Below are positions 35,254 to 44,238 of a stretch of DNA of 64,000 nucleotides, piece by piece. Location of the stretch: assembly GCA_965224095.1 (NCBI GenBank), contig OZ245039.1, positions 1,984,001 through 2,048,000 on the forward strand. The letters run 5' to 3'. This stretch comes from JBPEWY01 sp965224095 (lineage in GTDB: Bacteria; Bacteroidota; Bacteroidia; Flavobacteriales; Flavobacteriaceae). Positions within the stretch are counted from its first letter, which is position 1. Every line of letters starts with the position of its first letter. The position numbers were made by a program, and so were the translations under genes. The notes beneath the pieces were generated by a model. It ran no database searches and was not told the DNA's origin. It saw only the letters and a program-made list of their open reading frames with translations.

Positions 35254-35840
35254 TGAAAGAGGGAAAGCTCATTGTTTTTTCGGCGCCATCAGGCTCTGGT
35301 AAAACCACTATAGTAAGGCATTTATTAAAACATCCTGAACTCGACCTGGAATTTTCGGTATCAGCCACTTCACGTGAGCCCCGGGGAGAAGAAAAGGAAG
35401 GAGAGCATTACTATTTTATCTCCCTTAAGCAATTCAAGCAACATATTAAAAATGGAGATTTTCTGGAATGGGAAGAGGTATATCGCGATAATTTTTACGG
35501 TACCCTGAAAACCGAAGTGGAGCGCATCTGGGCAAAAGGAAAACATGTGATTTTTGACATCGATGTAGCCGGCGGCCTGCGTATTAAAAGAAAATTCCCG
35601 GAACATACATTAGCCGTTTTTGTAAAGCCGCCCAGTGTTGATGAGTTGAAAATCAGGCTAAAAAAGCGTAAAACCGAAAGCGAAGACAAGATTAATATGC
35701 GTATTGCCAAGGCTTCTATAGAGCTGGCTACGGCGCCACAATTTGATGTGGTGATTAAAAACCACGATCTGAATACTGCCCTGGATGAGGCTTACCATCT
35801 GGTGGCTGATTTTGTTGGAGTTAAAAAAAAAACGATATGA
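35253..35840 (+). CDS. gmk: Guanylate kinase
   Basis: 195 residues. It phosphorylates GMP to GDP. The P-loop APSGSGKTTI is at residues 11-20, followed by the GMP-binding SATSREPRGEEKEGEHYYF and DIDVAGGLRIK. It overlaps yicC by 1 base and nadD by 4 bases (ATGA). Confidence 0.97.
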   Translation: MKEGKLIVFSAPSGSGKTTIVRHLLKHPELDLEFSVSATSREPRGEEKEGEHYYFISLKQFKQHIKNGDFLEWEEVYRDNFYGTLKTEVERIWAKGKHVIFDIDVAGGLRIKRKFPEHTLAVFVKPPSVDELKIRLKKRKTESEDKINMRIAKASIELATAPQFDVVIKNHDLNTALDEAYHLVADFVGVKKKTI

Positions 35841-36421
35841 AAAAAAGGGTCGGGCTATTTTTCGGCACCTTTAATCCTGTTCATGTTGGCCATCTTACCA
35901 TTGCTAATCATATGGTGGAATTCAGTGATCTGGATGAGGTATGGCTGGTAGTTACCCCTCACAGTCCCTTTAAGAAAAAAAGCTCTTTGTTAGACAATCA
36001 TCACCGGTATCAAATGGTATATGAGGCCACGAAAGATTATCCGAAACTAAAGCCCAGCGATATTGAATTTAAGCTTCCGCAACCTAATTATACCGTGCAT
36101 ACCCTGGCCTATTTGCAGGAAAGATATCCGGACTTACACTTTTCGCTTATAATGGGAGAGGATAATTTAAAAGGGTTTCACAAATGGAAGAATTATGAGA
36201 TTATTCTCGATGCTCATGACCTTTACATATATCCCCGTCTCTCGGCAGGATTAGTAGAATCTCAATTTGACAAACACCCCCGTATTCATCGGGTGACGGC
36301 CCCTATCATGGAAATCTCTTCTACCTTTATACGGAAAAGTATTAGCGAAGGGAAAAATATACGGCCTATGTTGCCTGAAGCTGTCTGGACTTATATAGAT
36401 GAAATGAATTTTTACAAATAA
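35837..36421 (+). CDS. nadD: Nicotinate-nucleotide adenylyltransferase
   Basis: 194 residues. It joins ATP and nicotinate mononucleotide to form deamido-NAD, the penultimate step of NAD synthesis. The nucleotidyltransferase motif GTFNPVHVGHL (HxGH) is near the N-terminus and the second motif ISSTFIRKSI near the C-terminus. It is the last gene of the operon. It could use NaMN made from Trp-derived quinolinate, which links it to kynA and haaO in the window. Confidence 0.96.
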   Translation: MKKRVGLFFGTFNPVHVGHLTIANHMVEFSDLDEVWLVVTPHSPFKKKSSLLDNHHRYQMVYEATKDYPKLKPSDIEFKLPQPNYTVHTLAYLQERYPDLHFSLIMGEDNLKGFHKWKNYEIILDAHDLYIYPRLSAGLVESQFDKHPRIHRVTAPIMEISSTFIRKSISEGKNIRPMLPEAVWTYIDEMNFYK

Positions 36422-36526
36422 GCAACGCTTATCTCTTTATACTGGAAATGTTCTCCGACTCTAAAGAGGATAATGGACAAACCGGATGGAATCATTCTAT
36501 TTTCAATCTGATTGACACCGAATAAG

Positions 36527-36560
36527 AAAACCGCTTTATTTTAACAAACAAAGCGGTTTT
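36527..36560. terminator. Terminator between convergent nadD and lipoprotein genes
   Basis: Inverted repeat AAAACCGCTTT/AAAGCGGTTTT with a 12-base loop; the symmetric A and T tails suit termination in both directions. It lies 105 bases past the nadD stop and 25 bases past the stop of the convergent lipoprotein gene. Confidence 0.8.
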
Positions 36561-36569
36561 CAAACTAAA

Positions 36570-36582
36570 TAACCAACCAAAA
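36570..36582 (-). repeat. 13-base motif shared with 8489-8501 (copy 2)
   Basis: Minus-strand TTTTGGTTGGTTA lies 3 bases past the stop codon of the lipoprotein gene and 9 bases before the terminator stem. It is identical to the motif just upstream of the terminator of the candidate small RNA. Confidence 0.4.
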
Positions 36583-36585
36583 AAA

Positions 36586-37518
36586 TTAACTAACTAACCT
36601 GCGTTTCCGCGTGGTATTCATCACAGGATTCGTCACTTTCCTGCGCTTTTTATCTATTTTTTCACCTTTTCCCGTTTTCAGGAACTCTACATAACCTCTC
36701 CCTGTAAATTCATAAACGGTTCCGGAGTCAGGATGATACAACTCTATGGTTTCATCATCTATAACGTATAGTTCAAAGTAATCATTGCCTAAAAAGTCAT
36801 AATCAAGTGTTAAAGTTTTCAGGCTGTCATCGCCTGCAACATCATACACCGTATAAACGCCCTCATAATCCCATATTACTTCCGAGACAGGAGTTCCCGC
36901 TCCATCAACAGATGACCAGAAAACATCATCTCCTCCGGTTAGAAAACGAAGGTAGTTTTCATCGTCAAAATCGTTGATGGCTCCTTCTATACTGGTATAG
37001 GTTTTCTCCCATCCCTGATACTCCTGTAAAAAGTAATGGATATTGTCGTAAAAAACCTGGGTATAATTAAAAGTACTTCGCTGGTATCCTTCCAGGTAAT
37101 ACGAAGTATGTGAAGGTCTGTGATACAAGCGGATCAGATTATTGCCCAATTGCTCCACCTCCAGTGTCCAATACCCATCGATATCATGATCTATCTCAAG
37201 TACTTCTCCGTAAGTATGGTAATCTCCCACGGCAATTCCGAAACCCTTCCCTGTTTCCCCGAGTCCCACCAGATTATTATTAGCCAGCATAACTCCATGA
37301 TCAAATGTAATTGTAAATGCCCGCTGCAAAAAAGGCACTTCGCCGTTTCCGGTAGTCTTATTTATATCAACATACCAAAGGTCGTACGACATGATGAGTT
37401 CTCCGAGGCTAATTGCAGGAACATCTACAATGTTGTCCGGATAATCGTCATGTACATAACAGGAAACGGTTAAGGTGGTTAGTAGTAATGTCCCAAATAG
37501 TAATTGTAACCTCTTCAT
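36586..37518 (-). CDS. Uncharacterised lipoprotein (flavobacterial family often found near nadD)
   Basis: 310 residues with a lipoprotein signal (lipobox TVSC, Cys20). The mature region is beta-rich and acidic (ELIMSYDLWYVDINKTTGNG..., FLQRAFTITFDHGVMLANNN, GKGFGIAVGDYHTYG), with two similar halves ending in strand-like repeats, and an unusual strongly basic tail (KIDKKRRKVTNPVMNTTRKRRLVS). I recall relatives being labelled as nicotinic acid mononucleotide adenylyltransferase in databases. Nothing in this sequence supports that, and the real nadD is the convergent neighbour. Function unknown. Confidence 0.75.
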   Translation of the reverse strand: MKRLQLLFGTLLLTTLTVSCYVHDDYPDNIVDVPAISLGELIMSYDLWYVDINKTTGNGEVPFLQRAFTITFDHGVMLANNNLVGLGETGKGFGIAVGDYHTYGEVLEIDHDIDGYWTLEVEQLGNNLIRLYHRPSHTSYYLEGYQRSTFNYTQVFYDNIHYFLQEYQGWEKTYTSIEGAINDFDDENYLRFLTGGDDVFWSSVDGAGTPVSEVIWDYEGVYTVYDVAGDDSLKTLTLDYDFLGNDYFELYVIDDETIELYHPDSGTVYEFTGRGYVEFLKTGKGEKIDKKRRKVTNPVMNTTRKRRLVS

Positions 37519-37614
37519 ACGCCTATATTTTTAAATTCACAATATATAAATCAATCGTCGTGCCATTTTTTAGTAGCCGAAAGGGGAATTCCATTCGAGC
37601 CCATTTTTTTTGGT

Positions 37615-37622
37615 TATTTTTG
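37615..37622 (+). promoter_or_regulatory. -7 box of gpsA
   Basis: TATTTTTG, a full match to TAnnTTTG, 17 bases upstream of the chosen ATG at 37640. Because it lies inside the longer frame that begins with TTG at 37610, that longer start would be upstream of or at the transcription start and is rejected. The -33 region has TTCG rather than TTG. Confidence 0.5.
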
Positions 37623-37639
37623 AAGACAAACACATATTC

Positions 37640-38641
37640 ATGACCACAACAACAAAGTTTGCTGTAATTGGTGGAGGTAGCTGGGCAACTGCTATCGTAA
37701 AAATGCTTTGCGAAAACCTGCAAGAAGTAGGTTGGTATATGCGAAGCGTTTATGTCAAAGAACATCTTTTAAAAACAGCTCATAATCCAAACTACCTAAG
37801 TTCGGTTGAATTTAAAACCGATATGCTACGCCTCAGCAACGATATCAATGAAACTGTAGCCTATGCAGAATACCTGATTTTTGCCATCCCCTCTGCTTTT
37901 CTGAGTGATGAATTAAAAAAGTTAAACGTTTCTCTTGAAAACAAGATTGTCTTTTCTGCGATAAAAGGGATTGTCCCGGAAACCGGACTTATTGTCGGTG
38001 AGCATTTTCACAAGACTTATAACATCCCTTTCGAACAAATTGGGGTTATTACAGGGCCCTGTCATGCGGAAGAGGTAGCCCTGGAACGTTTGTCATACCT
38101 CACTGTGGCTTGCGCCGATGCCGAAAAGGCTCGTTTTATGGCCCGTCACCTTAGCAGTGATTACATCAATGTAAAGATCTCAGATGATATTATCGGAACT
38201 GAATATGCTGCCATGTTAAAAAACATTTATGCCATTGCAGCCGGGATAGCACATGGCTTGGGATATGGCGATAATTTTCAAAGCGTTTTGATGAGCAATG
38301 CTATTCGCGAAATGAAGCGCTTTATAAAACGGGTTCACAAAATGAAACGCAATATCAATAACTCGGCCTATCTTGGAGATTTACTGGTAACGGGCTATTC
38401 GGTATTTAGCAGGAACCGGATGTTTGGAAATATGATTGGAAAAGGATATACCGTTAAAAGCGCTATGATGGAAATGAATATGGTAGCCGAAGGGTACTAT
38501 GCCACTAAAAGCGCTCACCTGATCATGGAGTCGCATAAGCGCAAGAGCAAAACACCAATTATCAATGCGGTGTATGACATTTTATATGGGGGTAAAGATC
38601 CCAAAAAGATCTTTAAGAGACTTACCGAAAAACTAGATTAA
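37640..38641 (+). CDS. gpsA: NAD(P)H-dependent glycerol-3-phosphate dehydrogenase
   Basis: 333 residues from the ATG at 37640. It reduces dihydroxyacetone phosphate to sn-glycerol 3-phosphate for phospholipid synthesis. The Rossmann motif VIGGGSWATAIVK is at the N-terminus, ITGPCHAEEVA and the catalytic Lys in AAMLKNIYAIAAG in the middle, and the C-terminal helical domain follows. Two envelope-type or unknown genes follow at short distances on the same strand. Confidence 0.95.
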   Translation: MTTTTKFAVIGGGSWATAIVKMLCENLQEVGWYMRSVYVKEHLLKTAHNPNYLSSVEFKTDMLRLSNDINETVAYAEYLIFAIPSAFLSDELKKLNVSLENKIVFSAIKGIVPETGLIVGEHFHKTYNIPFEQIGVITGPCHAEEVALERLSYLTVACADAEKARFMARHLSSDYINVKISDDIIGTEYAAMLKNIYAIAAGIAHGLGYGDNFQSVLMSNAIREMKRFIKRVHKMKRNINNSAYLGDLLVTGYSVFSRNRMFGNMIGKGYTVKSAMMEMNMVAEGYYATKSAHLIMESHKRKSKTPIINAVYDILYGGKDPKKIFKRLTEKLD

Positions 38642-38646
38642 AATAT

Positions 38647-39060
38647 ATGGAAACTGCAGGATATTCAGGAACTCCACTCGCTAAAAAACTCGGTATTAAA
38701 ACGGGTTATTCTATTTTACTGATCGATGAACCGAAGCACTATTTTAGGTTATTTTCCGATTTTCCCGAAGACGTAAATCTGCTTGAAAAAGTTCTTCCGG
38801 AATCGGCCGATATGATCCATTTGTTCTGTACAGACGTAAAATCTTTTGAAAAAAAGGCACTAGCGTGCAAAGCGGCTCTCAAAAAAACGGGAATGTTATG
38901 GGTGAGTTGGCCCAAGGGGAGTTCTGATATCCCCACCGATCTGAAACGAGATCCCATCCGGGAATTCTTACTTCAAAATGGTCTGGTAGACACTAAAGTG
39001 TGTGCTGTGGATAATGACTGGAGCGGCCTTAAATTTGTATATCGGTTAAAAGACCGATAG
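38647..39060 (+). CDS. DUF3052-family protein
   Basis: 137 residues, cytoplasmic by sequence. It has the family N-terminus GYSGTPLAKKLGIKTG and the conserved core GMLWVSWPKGSSDIPTDLKRDPIREFLL, VDNDWSGLKFVYR. The function of DUF3052 proteins is unknown. It lies 5 bases after gpsA and is probably co-transcribed. Confidence 0.85.
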   Translation: METAGYSGTPLAKKLGIKTGYSILLIDEPKHYFRLFSDFPEDVNLLEKVLPESADMIHLFCTDVKSFEKKALACKAALKKTGMLWVSWPKGSSDIPTDLKRDPIREFLLQNGLVDTKVCAVDNDWSGLKFVYRLKDR

Positions 39061-39135
39061 CGACTTTGGTCTATGAGCAGAAATCCTTTTTCTTTTTTAT
39101 AGCGTTCTTTTTGCCATCGTTAAACTCAATAAGTA

Positions 39136-39570
39136 ATGTCTTTTAAATATTTTTTTCTGATTCTGATTCTTACTTTAAGCTCTTGTAGTGCCACCCGGGA
39201 ATTTTCCTTTTTAGAAGGGGTGTGGAAAGTAGAGGGAAAAGAAAATTACGAAGCCTGGTCAAAAACAAAAAAGGGACTTTCTGGTATAGGTTACCGCATT
39301 CGGGATGGAAAAAAGATCATTACGGAAAATCTGGCTATTGTATCTCGAAACGGAAATTTGTTTTACGAAGCTACTGTTCCGGATCAAAACGAAGGCAAAA
39401 CGGTTTCGTTTCGGTTTAACGCGAAGAAGGAGCACGTATATTCGTTTGAAAATCCGGATCACGATTTTCCGAGAGTTATCCGGTACAGGAAACTAAATAA
39501 TGCCAGGCTTTTTGTGGAGGTCCTGGGAGCAAATAATCAGGGCTTTTCCTTTTATATGAGCAAACAATAA
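39136..39570 (+). CDS. Small lipoprotein, DUF6265-like
   Basis: 144 residues with a lipobox (LSSC, Cys17). The mature region (FLEGVWKVEGKENYEAWSK, SFENPDHDFPRVIRYR) resembles the lipocalin-like DUF6265 family as I recall it; function unknown. It is 75 bases downstream of the DUF3052 gene and converges on glpD with stops 3 bases apart. Confidence 0.75.
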   Translation: MSFKYFFLILILTLSSCSATREFSFLEGVWKVEGKENYEAWSKTKKGLSGIGYRIRDGKKIITENLAIVSRNGNLFYEATVPDQNEGKTVSFRFNAKKEHVYSFENPDHDFPRVIRYRKLNNARLFVEVLGANNQGFSFYMSKQ

Positions 39571-39573
39571 GAA

Positions 39574-41241
39574 CTAATTACTAAAATGAGTACACCGGTG
39601 AATTTCCTGTTTTATTTGTTCACGATATACCTTTATCACCTCTTCCGAAGTACCAAAAATTGTTTTAAATTCATTTAAGATTACTTCCGAGAATGTCATT
39701 ACGCTTTCCATATTAAAATACATTCGTCCTGTTCTTCTGATAAAAAAATCAAGAGGAGAGACAGTCATTTCAAAGTGCACACAGAACCAGAACTCAGACC
39801 GTATTAATTTTTCTTTAATATCATCTCCTTCCAGTTGATTATAGTGCGTCAGAATGGTTTCTGTCTGTACGCCATACGTAGTTACCAGATAGCGGGCATC
39901 ACACATTTCAAAACCGTCTTTCTTAATCCTATAATACACATTACGGATATATTTTTCCACCTCGTCAAACGATTTAAACTTACTTCCGCTTAAAGGAATT
40001 TTATCGGTGTAACAGCTCTCGGTTTTAAGCTGATGTTTTTCCTTTAAATTCTTACATACCCTATCTACAACTCGCTCCGCCATTTTTCTATAACCTGTAA
40101 GTTTTCCGCCTGCTATACTTATAAGTCCGGAATCGGAAACAAAAATTTCATCTTTTCTGGACAATTCCGAAGGCGATTTCCCCTCTTCGTGGATCAATGG
40201 ACGCAATCCGGCCCAGCTGGAGGTTATATCATGTAAGGTAAGTTCAATTTCCGGAAACATATGATTTACCGCTGAAAGGAGATAGAGGGCATCGGTTAAG
40301 TCAACTTCAATATTGTTTTTATCGTCTGCATAATTGGTGTCCGTGGTTCCCACATAAGTAACATTTCCCCTGGGAATAGCAAATATCATACGCCCGTCCG
40401 GCACATCAAAATACACCGATTGTTTTACGGGTAATTTCTTATGAGGAAAGACCAGATGTACCCCTTTGGTCAGGTGAAGCCGTTTTTGTTTTCCCTTTCC
40501 CGAGTTATTGAGCATCCTTAACTCATCTACCCAGGGGCCGGTAGCATTTACTATTTGTTTTCCTTGTATTTCAAAATTAATTTCCGTAGTCCGGTCGATA
40601 ACCCGAACTCCGCTTAATTGTTCATTTGTATAACAAAAGCTTTCGACCTCCAAATAATTTAAAGCCACCGTTTTAAAACGCAGTGCCGTTTTTATATTTT
40701 CCAGTGTAAGCCGGGCATCATCGGTTCTATATTCTGCATAATATCCCGCCCCCTTGAGTATTTTCCTGGGCAGCAATGGCTCTAATTTTAAAGCCTCTTC
40801 TTTTTCCAGCATTTTTCGTTGATCTCCCCCTTCCACTTCTGCCAGGATATCATATATTTTTAAACCAATCGAGGTGAGCCATTTTCCATACGATCCTTTT
40901 TTAATAAGCGGTAGCAACATTTTTTCAGGAAGTACCAGGTGCGGCGCCAGTTTATGAACGATAGCGCGCTCCGATCCGACTTCCTTAACCAGCCAGAAAT
41001 CAAACTGCTTCAGGTAGCGTAATCCTCCATGAATAAGCTTTGTAGATTTACTACTGGTTCCGGAAGCAAAATCGCCTTTTTCAATCAGGGCCACGCTTAA
41101 TCCTCTGGAAGCCGCATCGAGTGCAATTCCCGCTCCGGTTATTCCGCCTCCAATAACTATCAGATCGAATATCGAGGATTGTAATGCTTTTAGGGTTTCA
41201 GACCTATCGAGATTGCTGAATGGTATATTTCTATGAATCAT
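39574..41241 (-). CDS. glpD: FAD-dependent glycerol-3-phosphate dehydrogenase
   Basis: 555 residues. It oxidises glycerol 3-phosphate to dihydroxyacetone phosphate at the membrane and passes electrons to quinone. The FAD-binding VIGGGITGAGIALDAASRG is near residue 29, followed by FASGTSSKSTKLIHGGLRYL. The C-terminal extension is longer than in E. coli GlpD (501). The start overlaps glpK by 11 bases; it is the last gene of an asparaginase-ABM-glpK-glpD run. Confidence 0.96.
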   Translation of the reverse strand: MIHRNIPFSNLDRSETLKALQSSIFDLIVIGGGITGAGIALDAASRGLSVALIEKGDFASGTSSKSTKLIHGGLRYLKQFDFWLVKEVGSERAIVHKLAPHLVLPEKMLLPLIKKGSYGKWLTSIGLKIYDILAEVEGGDQRKMLEKEEALKLEPLLPRKILKGAGYYAEYRTDDARLTLENIKTALRFKTVALNYLEVESFCYTNEQLSGVRVIDRTTEINFEIQGKQIVNATGPWVDELRMLNNSGKGKQKRLHLTKGVHLVFPHKKLPVKQSVYFDVPDGRMIFAIPRGNVTYVGTTDTNYADDKNNIEVDLTDALYLLSAVNHMFPEIELTLHDITSSWAGLRPLIHEEGKSPSELSRKDEIFVSDSGLISIAGGKLTGYRKMAERVVDRVCKNLKEKHQLKTESCYTDKIPLSGSKFKSFDEVEKYIRNVYYRIKKDGFEMCDARYLVTTYGVQTETILTHYNQLEGDDIKEKLIRSEFWFCVHFEMTVSPLDFFIRRTGRMYFNMESVMTFSEVILNEFKTIFGTSEEVIKVYREQIKQEIHRCTHFSN

Positions 41242-42727
41242 ATGGCGTTTCCCAATTCATGGTTCTGTTCACCGCTTTCTGCCACCCTCTGTACAAGCGT
41301 TCTCGCTTTTCCTTTGAAAAAGACGGTTTAAATATTTTGTTTTCACTTTCCAGCTGTTCCAGGTCTTTCCATGACCATAATCCTATGGTAATTCCTGCCA
41401 AAAAAGCCGCTCCCAAGGCTGTAGATTCCGTTATTTTGGGGCGAACCACCGTGGTATTTAAAATGCTGGCCTGAAATTGCATCAACCAATTATTGGTACT
41501 GGCTCCTCCATCTACTTTTAGCATTTTTAAGTGCATTCCCGAAGCTATCTGCATGGTTTCCAACACATCTTTGCTTTGGTATGCAAGCGATTCCAGTGTA
41601 GCTCTGGTGATATGAGCCTTTCCGGTATCTCTGGTTAGTCCGAATATAGCACCCCGGGCATACATATCCCAATACGGAGCACCCAACCCGGCAAAAGCGG
41701 GTACTACGTATACCGAATGGTCTTCATCCACATCTGCTGCAAGTTCTTCCGAATCAGCAGCTGATTCAAAAAAACCGAGCTCGTCCCGTAACCATTGCAC
41801 TGCTGCCCCGGCAATAAAAACGCTCCCTTCCAGGGCATAATATATTTTTTCTTCAACTCCCCAGGCTATTGTGGTTAACAGTCCCTGCTCCGAGAACTGT
41901 GGTTTCTCTCCGGTATTTATCAACATGAAACATCCGGTACCATAAGTGTTTTTAGCCATTCCCTCTCCAAAGCAACGCTGTCCGAACAATGCGGCTTGCT
42001 GATCGCCCACAACACCCGTAATCGGTATTTTTTTACCGTCAAGGTCATAGTCTCCGAAATGAAAAGAAGAGGGATGCACTTCCGGAAGCATGCATTCGGG
42101 AATATTTAATTCTTTTAAAAGCCGGCTATCCCATTGCAGCGAATTTATATCGTATAACATGGTACGGGAAGCATTGGAGTAATCCGTGGCATGCACCTGT
42201 CCTTTTGTAAGTTTCCAGAGCAACCAGGTATCGATGGTTCCAAAAAGCAGTTCGCCATTTTCTGCTTTTTTGCGAGCCCCATCTACACAATCGAGAATCC
42301 ATTTAATTTTTGTGGCGGAGAAATAGGCGTCTGGGATTAGTCCGGTTGTTTTTTTTATATATGATCTCAGTCCTTTTTTTATAAGTTCCTCACACATATT
42401 ACTGGTACGTTTGTCCTGCCATACTAAGGCATTATAAACCGGGATTCCCGTATTCCTGTTCCAAATCACGGTAGTCTCTCTTTGGTTTGTAATACCGATA
42501 GCTTTTATTTTTTCCGGTGGCGGTTGGTACTTATTTATTAATTCAAGAAGTACGCTCTCCTGCGATGAAAAAATAACTTCAGGGTCGTGTTCTACCCAAC
42601 CCGGATTTGGATAAATCTGTGGAAATTCCTGCTGAGCCATCCCCTGAATGCTTCCCTTTTCGTCAATAAGTAAAGCTCTTGAGCTGGTGGTTCCCTGATC
42701 AAGTGCAATAATATACTTCCCGGGCAT
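41231..42727 (-). CDS. glpK: Glycerol kinase
   Basis: 498 residues from the ATG at 42727; the open frame extends two codons to GTG/TTG, but the ATG gives the usual N-terminus MPGKYIIALDQGTTSSRA. It phosphorylates glycerol to glycerol 3-phosphate. FGGY-family motifs are present (GITNQRETTVIWNR, NTYGTGCFML, LKVDGGASTNNWLMQFQA). It follows the ABM gene by 6 bases and overlaps glpD by 11 bases. No glycerol facilitator gene is beside it. Confidence 0.97.
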   Translation of the reverse strand: MPGKYIIALDQGTTSSRALLIDEKGSIQGMAQQEFPQIYPNPGWVEHDPEVIFSSQESVLLELINKYQPPPEKIKAIGITNQRETTVIWNRNTGIPVYNALVWQDKRTSNMCEELIKKGLRSYIKKTTGLIPDAYFSATKIKWILDCVDGARKKAENGELLFGTIDTWLLWKLTKGQVHATDYSNASRTMLYDINSLQWDSRLLKELNIPECMLPEVHPSSFHFGDYDLDGKKIPITGVVGDQQAALFGQRCFGEGMAKNTYGTGCFMLINTGEKPQFSEQGLLTTIAWGVEEKIYYALEGSVFIAGAAVQWLRDELGFFESAADSEELAADVDEDHSVYVVPAFAGLGAPYWDMYARGAIFGLTRDTGKAHITRATLESLAYQSKDVLETMQIASGMHLKMLKVDGGASTNNWLMQFQASILNTTVVRPKITESTALGAAFLAGITIGLWSWKDLEQLESENKIFKPSFSKEKRERLYRGWQKAVNRTMNWETPYDS

Positions 42728-42733
42728 CAACAC

Positions 42734-43042
42734 TTATATTTTTGTATAATCATACTCTCGAACTACAATGCTAACCCTTACCTTGTACCAACTATACCAT
42801 GCTTCTTTTCCTTTTTCCTGAGCAAAAACATGTGCCGAGTTCTGTTTCCATCGGGCTATGGCCTGTAAACTCTCCCAATAACTTACTGTTATTCCCACCT
42901 CTCCACCGGCACTTTCCACGCCCAAAAAACCCGATTGTTCTTTGGCAAGTGCAAACATCCGTTCAGACATACGATCGTATTCTTTATCTTTTCCGCTACG
43001 TATTGATGTAAAAATAACCGCGTAATAGGGTTTCGCTTTCAT
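42734..43042 (-). CDS. Antibiotic biosynthesis monooxygenase (ABM)-fold protein
   Basis: 102 residues of the ferredoxin-like ABM/YgiN fold: YYAVIFTSIRSGKDKEYDRMSERMFALAKEQSGFLG with the central VSYWESLQAIARWKQNSAH. Proteins of this fold include small quinol monooxygenases and heme-degrading enzymes, as well as many with no known activity. It lies between the asparaginase gene (14 bases) and glpK (6 bases), so it is probably co-transcribed with the glycerol genes. Confidence 0.85.
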   Translation of the reverse strand: MKAKPYYAVIFTSIRSGKDKEYDRMSERMFALAKEQSGFLGVESAGGEVGITVSYWESLQAIARWKQNSAHVFAQEKGKEAWYSWYKVRVSIVVREYDYTKI

Positions 43043-43056
43043 AATCTATCTTTTTG

Positions 43057-44124
43057 TCAATTTTTATAGATGGCTATTGTTAGTTTACCCTCTTTATCCA
43101 TACTGGCTCTGTACATGCCTGCGGTATTAAACTCCATGGTAACACTCCCGTTATGATCAATGGCTATAATTCCGCCATCGCCACCTAAATTAGTAAGCTT
43201 ATTTTGAATGACTTCTTTAGCTGCTTCCTGAAGGGAAATCTTCTTATATTCCATCATAGCCGCAATATCGTGCGCTACAACTCCTCTTATGAAATATTCT
43301 CCCCATCCCGTAGCCGATACTGCGCAGCTTTTATTATTGGCATATGTTCCGGCGCCAATAACGGGCGAATCGCCTACGCGTCCCCAGCGCTTATTCGTCA
43401 TTCCTCCTGTAGATGTTCCGGCCGCCAGATTTCCGTGCTTATCCAGGGCGGCACAACCCACTGTACCAAATTTAAAATCTTTTACTTCAGAGTCGTAAAA
43501 AGCTGCTTTATCGTCGTGATCCAGTTCAATTTTTTCCCTTTCCTGCGCTCGCTTCAATGATTTCATTCGATTCTCCGTATAAAAATAATCAGGAGAAACC
43601 AGTTCCAGTCCCTGCTCTTTAGCAAAAACTTCTGCTCCTTCGCGAGCAAACATGACATGTTTTGATTTTTCCATAACGGCCCGCGCCAGGCTAATAGGGT
43701 TTTTTACCGTTGTAACACCGGCAACAGCCCCTGCATTTAGCGTTTTTCCATCCATGATAGACGCGTCCAGTTCGTTTTTCCCCTCATTTGTAAAAACGGC
43801 TCCTTTCCCCGCATTAAAAAGGGGAGAGTCTTCCATAATATTAATGGCTTTTTCAACAGCATCCAGGCTGCTTCCCCCGTTCTTTAATATCTCATAACCC
43901 GCCTGAATCGCTTCGGTCATCTTAGCCTTATAAGCAGCTTCTTTTTCCGGGGTCATATTTTTTTTCAGAATGGTTCCCGCTCCACCGTGAATAACAATCC
44001 CGAAATTATCTTCCATGTTAAGCACAGAGGTTTCACTATTTGAAACAGATTCTGCCACTACGGGTTGCTCCTTACAACTCCAAAGCAGACAAAGAAACGC
44101 CAGATATAAAATACTTTTTTTCAT
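43057..44124 (-). CDS. Isoaspartyl peptidase/L-asparaginase lipoprotein (Ntn hydrolase)
   Basis: 355 residues from the ATG at 44124 (an upstream TTG extends it by three codons). The lipobox LWSC places it in the envelope. The Ntn-hydrolase fold is recognisable: GIVIHGGAGTI at the start of the domain, FNAGKGAVFTNEGKNELDASIMDG, and the autocleavage site before Thr in KFGTVGCAALDKHGN (T221), then GTSTGGMTNKRWGRVGDSP. It hydrolyses isoaspartyl dipeptides and/or asparagine; some flavobacterial members are glycosylasparaginases. It heads the run into ABM-glpK-glpD. Confidence 0.92.
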   Translation of the reverse strand: MKKSILYLAFLCLLWSCKEQPVVAESVSNSETSVLNMEDNFGIVIHGGAGTILKKNMTPEKEAAYKAKMTEAIQAGYEILKNGGSSLDAVEKAINIMEDSPLFNAGKGAVFTNEGKNELDASIMDGKTLNAGAVAGVTTVKNPISLARAVMEKSKHVMFAREGAEVFAKEQGLELVSPDYFYTENRMKSLKRAQEREKIELDHDDKAAFYDSEVKDFKFGTVGCAALDKHGNLAAGTSTGGMTNKRWGRVGDSPVIGAGTYANNKSCAVSATGWGEYFIRGVVAHDIAAMMEYKKISLQEAAKEVIQNKLTNLGGDGGIIAIDHNGSVTMEFNTAGMYRASMDKEGKLTIAIYKN

Positions 44125-44238
44125 AGGAACCAAATAAATACATCGTTTACTTCACTAAGTTACTCTTTCCAAAGTAATTCACACAATAAACATCACTTTT
44201 TTACGATTATAATAAAGCCTAAACTTACTAACCGAAAA

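Noticed and set aside
36448..36525. 25-codon plus-strand frame after nadD (MFSDSKEDNGQ...)
   Set aside because: Very short, no hydrophobic or domain pattern, no ribosome-site or promoter evidence; it precedes the shared terminator.
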